DNA of 41,927 nt from an uncultured Bacteroidaceae bacterium. GTDB lineage: Bacteria; Bacteroidota; Bacteroidia; Bacteroidales; Bacteroidaceae. Both the position numbers and the translations under genes were made by a program. The stretch spans positions 1-41,927 of the forward strand of contig CAKQRW010000028.1 of NCBI GenBank assembly GCA_934271655.1, in the 5' to 3' direction. Under the pieces are notes generated by a model. It worked only from the letters and a program-made list of their open reading frames with translations. It made no database searches and was not told the origin of the DNA. Positions 34,581 through 41,927 of this stretch are shown piece after piece; the stretch's first letter is position 1, and every line of letters begins with the position of its first letter.

Positions 34581-34649
34581 AAGAAGCGCATTCTGCATGA
34601 TATAAGAAGCGCATTCTGCATGATATAAGAGCGCACTCAGATTCCACAT
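34581..34649 (-). repeat. 23-bp tandem repeats upstream of the SDR gene
   Basis: Two perfect 23-bp units (34581-34603 and 34604-34626) and a third, partly degenerate unit to about 34649. The units contain AAGAAGCGCATTCTGC and end in ATGATAT. The core ATATRAGNGCGC resembles the array upstream of the NhaC gene (ATATGAGCGCTT). Position is about 185-250 bp before the SDR start codon. The flanking 34397-34840 sequence shows no gene. Confidence 0.85.
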
Positions 34650-34837
34650 GCATAAGGACATGTAGACAACATGCTCCGCGTGCTACGCAGGAGCCACATG
34701 CATGTATTGTATTTCTCATTTAAACATGCGTCTGACATTATACTTCTGTTTTCACCTTCACACGGCCACATATGAGGTCTCATTCATTATCAGCCACAAA
34801 GTACGCAATTATTTTCAAGCCTCACAAGCATACGTAC

Positions 34838-35224
34838 AAAAAAAAGAGAGCTAAACTCACGTTCGGCTCTCTTTCAAAGAATTTTCACCTATTATATATT
34901 ACTATCTAATCATTCCATATTAACAAATTCCTTAGTCAGTAGTTAACCAGTCTTCACAGACTTTATGTCTTTAAAAGCAATCCCTACCAAGAAAGACATG
35001 AAACCTGTCTTTGCTTTCATGCACTACAGAGCATCAACACCCAGCAATACACTTTCATAGGGATAATCAAACAAATTCTATATTATCATTTACATCTAAA
35101 TCCTTACTTCTTCATCTCCTATTTTACTTCGGCATTTTCTTTCATCATGAAATGTCCGTTAGAAGATTTTCGATGCCATCCTTTAGGATTTTAAACAATC
35201 CCTTTGGATTTTGTTGCAAAGTAA
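34838..35224 (-). ncRNA. Candidate small RNA or short-peptide transcript
   Basis: On the minus strand a promoter-like TTACTTTG (35224-35217) followed by C has an ATTG 18 bp upstream. About 345 nt further on there is a strong terminator: AAAGAGAGC (34843-34851) paired with GCTCTCTTT (34866-34874), then a run of T. No known gene lies between. The longest open frame is 25 codons (34943-35020, MKAKTGFMSFLVGIAF...), without a Shine-Dalgarno site. A stable RNA or a tiny protein are both possible; I did not recognise an RNA family. Confidence 0.4.
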
Positions 35225-35341
35225 CAGCTTTTATTCAATTTGCAATACAACAATAGTACAAACAGATGCTAATATAATACAAATATACATTTGTCGTTGC
35301 TTTTTACAGACAACAAATGCTCTGTAGTACAATTTTTTTAT

Positions 35342-35349
35342 TATCTTTG
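35342..35349 (+). promoter_or_regulatory. Promoter -7 box for the propeller-AraC sensor gene
   Basis: TATCTTTG followed by C is an exact consensus match on the plus strand. The -33 region is poor (TCTG at best). The start would be near 35356, giving a leader of about 60 nt. The gap 35225-35341 is A+T-rich with nothing else visible. Confidence 0.6.
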
Positions 35350-35415
35350 CATAATAAATAAATACATATACAGGCTTTATCCGCTAAAGTCTGCAAGAAT
35401 AATCAACATACCACA

Positions 35416-38328
35416 ATGCTAAACACACGCATATTATTCACACTTGTTCTATGCTTGATGACGCTTTGCCAAAGTCTAAAAGCGCAGATTCACACCCCTT
35501 TTATGCCCACGGCATCTTTCTCGCACATCACCATTGAGCAAGGGCTGTCGGACAACTGCATAAGAGCCTTGGCACAGGACAGGAAAGGGTTCATCTGGAT
35601 AGGCACAGACAAGGGACTGAACCGATATGACGGACACTCCATATTGAATCTATCGAAGGCAAACAGACTCAGCGTAACCTGCATGCAACTGGATGGCGAC
35701 TCTCTATGGTTGGGCACAGGCAACGGACTTTATCTCTATTCCATCAGGAAAGATAGCCTTAGCCCTGTGCAGCTGCACAATGAGGAAGAAGACCTCAACG
35801 GCGCTAACATCTCTGACATCAAATATGACGGCACCAACAACCTGTGGATTGCCACAATGGGAAACGGCATAATCAAGATGGACACACATACATGTGAAGC
35901 GCAATGCATCAAGACTCCACACGGTGAGAAACTGTATGGTTGCGTCTATATCGACAAGAGGAAGCGAGTGTGGGCATCAAGCAACTGGCTCAAGTCAAAC
36001 CTGATTCTGTACAACGCCCAGAGGGACACATTTGAGCCTTTCCACATCATTTTTGACAATGCTATGACAGAAAAGATCCACAGCATAGCCATGACTGAGG
36101 ATTCGGACGGGAACATGTGGATAGCGCAATGGGACGGCATGCTGATATGCCTCAACCCAGAATCACGCAAAGCGATACGCATATACACAGCCGCAGAAAC
36201 CCAGATGCAGAACGTGCACAGCATCATCGAATATGAGCCAGGGACAATCTTCGTTGGCAGCGACAGAGGCATAGCCAGCGTCAATGCCGCAAACAGATTC
36301 ATCAAGGTGTACACGCGCGACAACGGCATGCTGACCTCGCTTAGCGACAACTTCATTTATCCAATGATGAAAGACCATGAAGGCGGCACATGGATCGGAA
36401 CATACTTCGGCGGACTAAACTACACCCATCCTACATCGGCCAATTTCATGTCTTACACGCACTCCATATACAGAAACTCGGTGTCGGGCAATGTCATCAA
36501 CGGGTTCTGTGAGGACAACAGCGGGAAACTGTGGATTTCGAGCGATGACGGTGGACTGTCTTATTTATCGCCCGAGACGGGGACTTTCACAAAGGTAAGC
36601 CTGCAGACAGACGGAGTCGAGCACAACACCCAAGCGCTATGCATCGACAAGGACCTGCTCTATGTGGGAACATACGCCAACGGCATGGACATCGTCAACA
36701 CAAAGACAATGCAGGTGACAAACATACCCACCTTTACTGATGCCAAAGGCACACCCATAGACAGAACATCCTACAGCATATACAAAGACCGCCAGAACAG
36801 GATATGGGTGGGAGCTTTCAGAAGCATCACCTTATACAATCCAGTCACACGTGTCTTCACCAAGATGAAGAACACGGGTGTGCCTGTGGCGGACATACTG
36901 CAAGACTGTTATGGCAAAGTGTGGGTGGCCACTAATGGCAACGGACTGTGGGCCTACAACAATAAGGGAGAATGGAAGCAATATGTCTATCTCAACTCAA
37001 ACAAGCCCAATGCGGAACCTGTACTGGCAATAAACTGCATCCATGAGGATGAAGATGGGGTGCTGTGGATTGGCACCAGCAACGGCCTGTACAAATATCA
37101 CTACGTGCAGGACTTTTTTGAGAAGATAAACATGAACGGAGTGACAAACATCCTTGGCATTACCACCATAGGCAAGAGAATGTGGATGGCCACTTCAAGC
37201 GGCATAATATGCTATTCCCTTTCGCTCGACAAGGTGCTGAGAGTGTACAAAACAGGAGGAAACATAGCAAGCATCAATTTCATGCCTGAAGCTATATACA
37301 ACAGGAATGGAAGAGTGTATATGGGGACATCAGACGGGTTCATCACATTTGAGCCTGAAAACATGAGGGCAAATGACGTCAGGCCTGAGGTTGTGTTCAC
37401 AGAACTCAATGTGCTCAACAAGCCTGTGGCTGTTGGCAGCGACCTTCTGCCAGAGGCGCTGCCATACTTGGACCACATCAAACTGAGCTACAAGGACAAC
37501 GTGTTCTCTATCCTATTCTCTGCCATGAGCTTCATGAACACGCCTGATATCTCATATAGCTATTACCTTGAGGGATTTGACTCCAAATGGAATGAGACCT
37601 CCAACAACAAGGTCACTTACACCAATCTGTCGCCAGGAACATACACGCTGCACGTGAAGGCAACCACCAACGAGGGGATGGAGTCAGAGGAGTCTACGCT
37701 GCGCATCATCATCACTCCGCCGTTCTATTGGAACGCCATCTCGCAGACACTCTATGTCATAGCCATACTGCTCTTTCTGTTCTTCTTCATACGTCACCTG
37801 CTCTTGAAGAACGAAAGACGACATGAAGCTGAAATAGAAGAGATAAATGTAAAGAAGGAGCAGGAGATACAGGAAGTGCATGAGAAGAAGGAGCTGGAGA
37901 TACACGAGATAAACAAACAGAAGGAAAACGAGATTAAAGAGATAAGCAACCGAATGGAACAAGAGGTGCATGACGCACGCATCAAGATGCTTACCATCAC
38001 AGACAAAGAGCAGGAATTCCTCGACAATATCGAGAGAATAATAGAGAATAATTTCTCCAACCCTGAATTCTCTGTGGACAATCTGGCCAGCGAGCTCGGC
38101 GTGTCACGTTCCGGCCTGTTCTCAAAGATAAAGGTGCTGGCCGATGTCACTCCTAACGAGATGATACAGATCATACGCCTGCGACATGCAGCGTCCCTGC
38201 TCCAAACAAATAACTACCGCGTGAATGAGGTCTGCTACATGGTCGGGTTCTCCAGTCCCTCATACTTCGCGAAATGCTTCCAGAAGCAATACGGATGCAC
38301 ACCTGCCAAGTTTAAAGAGGGCAACTGA
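35416..38328 (+). CDS. Membrane sensor with periplasmic propeller and AraC output domain, no kinase
   Basis: A 970-aa regulator. Residues 1-24 are a signal peptide. About 35-680 hold two-component-regulator propeller repeats (IRALAQDRKGFIWIGTDKGL, VLWIGTSNGLYKY). A Y_Y_Y domain (about 690-768, SYSYYLEGFDSKW) is followed by one membrane helix (about 776-798) and a Glu/Lys-rich coiled coil with short repeats (about 800-860). An AraC/XylS DNA-binding domain ends the protein (about 865-970, NLASELGVSRSGLFSKIK; VCYMVGFSSPSYFAKCFQKQYG). Hybrid two-component systems of Bacteroides share both ends but carry histidine kinase and receiver domains between; these are absent here. Ligand binding may be passed mechanically to the DNA-binding domain. 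The adjacent barrel gene may be its target. Confidence 0.92.
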   Translation: MLNTRILFTLVLCLMTLCQSLKAQIHTPFMPTASFSHITIEQGLSDNCIRALAQDRKGFIWIGTDKGLNRYDGHSILNLSKANRLSVTCMQLDGDSLWLGTGNGLYLYSIRKDSLSPVQLHNEEEDLNGANISDIKYDGTNNLWIATMGNGIIKMDTHTCEAQCIKTPHGEKLYGCVYIDKRKRVWASSNWLKSNLILYNAQRDTFEPFHIIFDNAMTEKIHSIAMTEDSDGNMWIAQWDGMLICLNPESRKAIRIYTAAETQMQNVHSIIEYEPGTIFVGSDRGIASVNAANRFIKVYTRDNGMLTSLSDNFIYPMMKDHEGGTWIGTYFGGLNYTHPTSANFMSYTHSIYRNSVSGNVINGFCEDNSGKLWISSDDGGLSYLSPETGTFTKVSLQTDGVEHNTQALCIDKDLLYVGTYANGMDIVNTKTMQVTNIPTFTDAKGTPIDRTSYSIYKDRQNRIWVGAFRSITLYNPVTRVFTKMKNTGVPVADILQDCYGKVWVATNGNGLWAYNNKGEWKQYVYLNSNKPNAEPVLAINCIHEDEDGVLWIGTSNGLYKYHYVQDFFEKINMNGVTNILGITTIGKRMWMATSSGIICYSLSLDKVLRVYKTGGNIASINFMPEAIYNRNGRVYMGTSDGFITFEPENMRANDVRPEVVFTELNVLNKPVAVGSDLLPEALPYLDHIKLSYKDNVFSILFSAMSFMNTPDISYSYYLEGFDSKWNETSNNKVTYTNLSPGTYTLHVKATTNEGMESEESTLRIIITPPFYWNAISQTLYVIAILLFLFFFIRHLLLKNERRHEAEIEEINVKKEQEIQEVHEKKELEIHEINKQKENEIKEISNRMEQEVHDARIKMLTITDKEQEFLDNIERIIENNFSNPEFSVDNLASELGVSRSGLFSKIKVLADVTPNEMIQIIRLRHAASLLQTNNYRVNEVCYMVGFSSPSYFAKCFQKQYGCTPAKFKEGN

Positions 38329-38380
38329 AAAAACTTGCGTCTTTTATAGCATTCCTAAGCGGGTATGCTATGACCAGCCA

Positions 38381-38628
38381 GCCGCAAGTATAGACAATAC
38401 AACATAGATGCAATTATAGTCAGAATTGGCTTGAGAGATTTTTATGCTTCTACGTCCGATGACTTAAGGATTTGTATTCTCATTCTTTTGGGCCATAAGG
38501 AATATAGGGAGCGACGGTCATGGGGAGCGGCCGCAAGTTTACCCAATATGACATAGATGGACTACAAAATAGTCGTCGATAACAGTTTCCAGCATGTCCG
38601 TTTACCAAATATGACATAGATGGACTAC
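38381..38628 (+). repeat. Direct repeats between the sensor and barrel genes
   Basis: A 29-bp unit containing AATATGACATAGATGGACTA occurs at 38537-38564 (one base shorter) and 38600-38628, with starts 63 bp apart. A more diverged copy (GCCGCAAGTATAGACAATAC, then AACATAGATG) begins at 38381 and shares GCCGCAAGT with the copy at 38532. Nothing else is recognised in the 38329-38655 gap. Confidence 0.75.
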
Positions 38629-38655
38629 CCTATTCAAGATAATTGGATAGCAAAC

Positions 38656-38700
38656 AAGCAAAGCAGGCATGTTGGCATGCCTGCTTTGCTTTTCTTTTCA
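38656..38700. terminator. Bidirectional terminator between the sensor and barrel genes
   Basis: A perfect 16-bp stem AAGCAAAGCAGGCATG (38656-38671) with its complement at 38676-38691 and a TTGG loop. A T-rich tail (TTTTCTTTTC) follows on the plus strand, and GCTTGTTTGC on the minus strand. It separates convergent genes and should stop both. Confidence 0.88.
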
Positions 38701-38722
38701 TATAAGGAGCTTATGCCATAGC

Positions 38723-41700
38723 TCATTGGGAGATATTTGCGCCAGCCGCCTTTTTCTTGCTCACAGGCCGCCACAACACATGGAACAGCCCATAAGACGG
38801 AATGACATTATAGAAAGTCTCTGTGCGGCCCTGAGCGTTGACATAACGCTGCACATTAGACATATTGCCCAACAGGTCGAAACCATCGAACATGAGCGTG
38901 AGGCCAATCTTTGGCATTTTTTTGGACACATGCGCGTTCCACACCAGCTCATTGGTATTCATTGAAGACTCGCTATAACCGCGGCGACTGTACATAGTCA
39001 CGTCGGTTGCCAACTCTACTCCCCACGGCAACTCAACATTGGCCTTAACTCCATAATGGAATGTATAGGCCTTGATGGCGCTGAAATCCGCTCGACGGCT
39101 TGAGGAATTCTGATAGTCTACATTTCCGTCAAGCTCATACTCCATCTTGTCTGTAGGACGCCATATAAACGATAGAGACTCCGTGATGCTGCTTGTATTC
39201 ACCACTGAGCGTGACGCTTGCGTCCTGTCTGTGCCGCTGATGTCAACACTCTGCACATACTGGCAGGAAAGCGATTGGTTCATACTCAATTTGTAATCGC
39301 CAATGAGAGGCATGTCGAGTCCTGCGCCCACGTTTGCCGACCAGTTGCCATCCACATTCTGTGGCTTTACTGTGCGCACGCCAGTCTCCTTGTTATAGAC
39401 GAATCCTGAGGCTACAGCATTGTCCGTCACATTGAAGCTTGAATAGCTGTTGAAGTTGGCCTTGCCATATCTGTCATTATATGACACGCTGAAGGAATGT
39501 GACACAGAGCTTTCCAAATCAGGATTGCCCAAAGTCACATTGAGAGGATCGCTGTCATTGTGAATATTAAACATATTAACCATTGACGGAGCGGAATGAC
39601 TCATGCTGTAGTCTAAGGCAAGGCTAAAGCCACTCTTGTAGCAGCTGCGGTAAAAGCTCACAGACGGATTGAGAAACGTCATGGTGCGGCGTGCGAGTGT
39701 GTCTATCTGTGCGCCACAAGCGTAATCGAGTCTTTCATGCTCAACCGGCATGTCCAGCCGCAACTCTATCTGGCTGTAGATGTCTCCAGAATCCTTGCTG
39801 CGACGAAATCCTAGAGTCGGGCTATATCCGTTCCTTGTCGACCTGGACAACGAGCTGTTTTCCCTGTCCTGGGTCTTGAGCATTTCCTCCATTGAAGGCA
39901 GGGTGCCAAGCGGATGGGAGCTTCTGCCTTCATCACTCAAATTCCATTCCTCAAGCTTGTGCAAGAGGTATATAGGATTATTGCTGCGGGAATAACTATG
40001 AGATAATTCTACATTGGCATACAGAGTATGGATATTCTCCCTGTCAAGGCGAAATTCCGCACGTGGAGCAAACTCCAAACTGTTGTTTGCGTTCGTTACA
40101 GGCATATATTTATTACGGAAATCGCTTGACGCAGAAGCTGTGGCTGGATAGTCCAATAGGTAATGCTCAAACTGCTCATTTTTTTCATCGGACATGGACT
40201 GGCGCAACGTGAACGACAGGGACACATAGTCATTATGCGCAGGGCTGAAAGAGCCCATGATTCCTATGCTCTCATTCACAGAATGCCCTATACCCTTGCT
40301 TTGGCTGATGTTCCTGTTGATAGCATATCGCTTTAATATTTCACATCCTCCTGGAGACATTATACTGTCCATCCACGCCTTGCCCATCTGAGCAGAGACA
40401 TCGTCAGTAAGTCCCACACTGGCTGACAAGGCGTGATTGTTCCATTTCCTCATGGAGAAGGATGGATTGGCAAACATATATATGTATTTAGCCAGATTTT
40501 TCCAATTGTCAGTATGCATGTAGTTGACAATATGATTGGACGAGACACTCCACTCATAACTTCGTTTTTTGAAGAAAGAGCGCGAGTATGCATCACCATC
40601 ATCAAGAAACGTTGCCGCATTGATGTTGTTTCTCTCATCATATTCATGATATGCGCCATCCAAGGACCCATTGTAGTTGTACACTCCATCTTTATTGGAT
40701 GAATACACTATGCCACCCATATATGCGGTAGTAAGCCCCCCACTCTGCGAGAACGGACTCCATTCCCCTTCTTGACCTGGACGACTCTCGTCATTTAGAT
40801 TGTTTGCATTGACAAACGCCACAAGGCTATACCTATCGGAATATCTCATGCCAAATAATCTGCCAAGAAACTTCCCGTCCAGTTTTCCCTCATCGTTTCT
40901 GAAGAAAGTGCTGCCGCCACCCGCATCTGCACTATACAGCCATCCCGCAGCATAATCACGCTTCAGTTTCACGTCCATCACCAGTTCCTTTCTGGCATTC
41001 TTCTCCATCGGAGTACCTCTCAGTCTGTCGGGCACGCGCTCATACGATCTGATTTTATTTACCATATAGGCAGGCATGTTTTCCAAGAGCAATTCTCTGT
41101 TGTTGTCAAAAAAATCCTTTCCATTCAGCAGCAAAGCATCGACCTTTCGTCCATTCACTTTTATCACGCCACCCTTATCCAACGTCACACCCGGCAATTT
41201 CTTCAGCAAAGCATTTATCATAGATCCTTCCGACAAATTAAAGGCATCTGCATCATACACAAGGGTGTCGCCATCCATATAAAACCTCAACTTTGTAGGC
41301 TTTACCACAACCTCATCAAGCTCCATCTCATTTCTTTTAGGCAACCTCCGCATGAAGACTGCAGGTATAGTGCGCACGAGTTCCCGCTTGTAGATTTTCT
41401 TTACCACAATAGGGACAAAGGCGGTCATGAAACTGTCTGCCCTGACACATAGAATATAATTGCCTGGATTTTTAATCTTAAACGATACATACGAAGCTTT
41501 GTAACCCGAATCATCATAAAACTTTGCCTCTACCGTATCAACAAAAGAACTGTCAGTAGCTCTAAGCAACTTCGCCTTGCTTACTCTTACCGCATTATGT
41601 GTTAGATGGTCCTTCACCTCACTAATGATTTTCAATTCAGAGCCTATAACAGTCGTACTGTCATTCTTTGACAAAATATCGGTATAATATTTTAAAGAAG

Positions 41701-41824
41701 AATCTACACATTCTCCCATCATTAGACTTTCACGCGCAGAAGCACCAACCAACAAAGGACTAACAACTGCACACAAGAAAAGCAATAGCCTGTATAATAT
41801 TTTACACATAAGATTTATCTTCAT
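38723..41824 (-). CDS. Outer-membrane beta-barrel protein, TonB-dependent receptor-like
   Basis: A large outer-membrane protein (1033 aa). A signal peptide (about residues 1-30, ending GASA) leads to an Ig-like N-terminal region (about 40-165). A plug-like segment follows (MELDEVVVKPTK; ALLKKLPGVTLDKGGVIKVNGRKVDALLLNGKDFF), then a barrel of alternating strands rich in Tyr, Ser and Asn up to the C-terminus. It fits the 'outer membrane beta-barrel' family related to SusC-type transporters. No SusD-like partner is adjacent, and no TonB box was identified. The start at 41824 is chosen because a promoter -7 box lies at 41835-41842; an in-frame ATG at 41878 is upstream of it. A start at 41809 is also possible. 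The cargo is unknown. Confidence 0.85.
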   Translation of the reverse strand: MKINLMCKILYRLLLFLCAVVSPLLVGASARESLMMGECVDSSLKYYTDILSKNDSTTVIGSELKIISEVKDHLTHNAVRVSKAKLLRATDSSFVDTVEAKFYDDSGYKASYVSFKIKNPGNYILCVRADSFMTAFVPIVVKKIYKRELVRTIPAVFMRRLPKRNEMELDEVVVKPTKLRFYMDGDTLVYDADAFNLSEGSMINALLKKLPGVTLDKGGVIKVNGRKVDALLLNGKDFFDNNRELLLENMPAYMVNKIRSYERVPDRLRGTPMEKNARKELVMDVKLKRDYAAGWLYSADAGGGSTFFRNDEGKLDGKFLGRLFGMRYSDRYSLVAFVNANNLNDESRPGQEGEWSPFSQSGGLTTAYMGGIVYSSNKDGVYNYNGSLDGAYHEYDERNNINAATFLDDGDAYSRSFFKKRSYEWSVSSNHIVNYMHTDNWKNLAKYIYMFANPSFSMRKWNNHALSASVGLTDDVSAQMGKAWMDSIMSPGGCEILKRYAINRNISQSKGIGHSVNESIGIMGSFSPAHNDYVSLSFTLRQSMSDEKNEQFEHYLLDYPATASASSDFRNKYMPVTNANNSLEFAPRAEFRLDRENIHTLYANVELSHSYSRSNNPIYLLHKLEEWNLSDEGRSSHPLGTLPSMEEMLKTQDRENSSLSRSTRNGYSPTLGFRRSKDSGDIYSQIELRLDMPVEHERLDYACGAQIDTLARRTMTFLNPSVSFYRSCYKSGFSLALDYSMSHSAPSMVNMFNIHNDSDPLNVTLGNPDLESSVSHSFSVSYNDRYGKANFNSYSSFNVTDNAVASGFVYNKETGVRTVKPQNVDGNWSANVGAGLDMPLIGDYKLSMNQSLSCQYVQSVDISGTDRTQASRSVVNTSSITESLSFIWRPTDKMEYELDGNVDYQNSSSRRADFSAIKAYTFHYGVKANVELPWGVELATDVTMYSRRGYSESSMNTNELVWNAHVSKKMPKIGLTLMFDGFDLLGNMSNVQRYVNAQGRTETFYNVIPSYGLFHVLWRPVSKKKAAGANISQ

Positions 41825-41834
41825 TAAAGTACTA

Positions 41835-41842
41835 CAAATGTA
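41835..41842 (-). promoter_or_regulatory. Promoter -7 box for the outer-membrane barrel gene
   Basis: The minus strand reads TACATTTG, a full match to TAnnTTTG, only ten bases before the ATG at 41824. The mRNA leader would be very short, or translation would begin at the ATG at 41809. No clear -33 TTTG is visible. The sequence from here to the window edge shows nothing else. Confidence 0.55.
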
Positions 41843-41927
41843 CAACTTTTTCTTACTTAGTGTTTGCTGAATTATCAATAAGCCATTTGTGTATCAGAGA
41901 CCACGTGTCCTCTATAAGCGCCGCAAA

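Noticed and set aside
41825..41878. Upstream start for the outer-membrane barrel protein
   Set aside because: The extra 18 residues would lie across and upstream of a consensus promoter -7 box and would spoil the signal peptide.

Overview
The window is chromosomal DNA from a member of the Bacteroidota, most likely order Bacteroidales and probably Prevotellaceae. The evidence is the order tRNA-Thr, tuf, tRNA-Trp, secE, nusG, rplKAJL, rpoBC. Promoters have the Bacteroidota form (TTTG, about 19 bases, then TAnnTTTG) and Shine-Dalgarno sites are mostly absent. The protein families are also typical: NVEALA-type peptides, '6-bladed beta-propeller' lipoproteins, propeller/Y_Y_Y/AraC sensors, SusC-like barrels and DUF2027-Smr proteins. 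The genus call is an inference.

Positions 1-15,040 are core genome, all on the minus strand. From right to left in the direction of transcription they run rpsU, a XerC-like recombinase, hpf, tRNA-Thr, tuf, tRNA-Trp, secE, nusG, rplK, rplA, rplJ, rplL, rpoB and rpoC. There is an attenuator-like hairpin between rplL and rpoB and a strong terminator after rpoC.

Positions 15,180-18,830 carry three plus-strand genes: a DUF2027/Smr protein, an L-rhamnose mutarotase and an AMP-forming acyl-CoA synthetase. The gaps between and after them hold pairs of short direct repeats 65-68 bp apart. tadA lies convergently at the end, across a long bidirectional terminator.

Positions 19,560-24,480 are accessory DNA. 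First comes an A+T-rich cassette with a small secreted Cys-containing NVEALA-like protein, a six-bladed propeller lipoprotein and a thioredoxin-like lipoprotein, behind a structured leader. It is followed by an ATP-grasp ligase paired with an alpha/beta-hydrolase. The block ends in a tandem array of six 22-bp units and a terminator.

Positions 24,578-34,400 hold metabolic genes. A minus-strand run contains an NhaC-family antiporter, a DUF3737 protein and a MalY/PatB-type C-S lyase. Then come rubrerythrin, glutamate dehydrogenase (plus strand), a lipoprotein carboxylesterase overlapping a TetR regulator, and a short-chain dehydrogenase.

Positions 34,400-41,927 include an intergenic stretch with a promoter-like site and a strong terminator on the minus strand but no evident gene between them, a possible small RNA. 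After it lies a membrane sensor that joins a periplasmic propeller directly to a cytoplasmic AraC domain with no kinase, convergent with a large outer-membrane beta-barrel receptor.

The best candidates for undescribed biology are the NVEALA/propeller/thioredoxin-like cassette, the ATP-grasp/hydrolase pair, the kinase-less sensor, the orphan minus-strand transcript and the 22-23 bp periodic intergenic arrays. All functional statements come from reading the sequence and recalled family knowledge; no database search was run.
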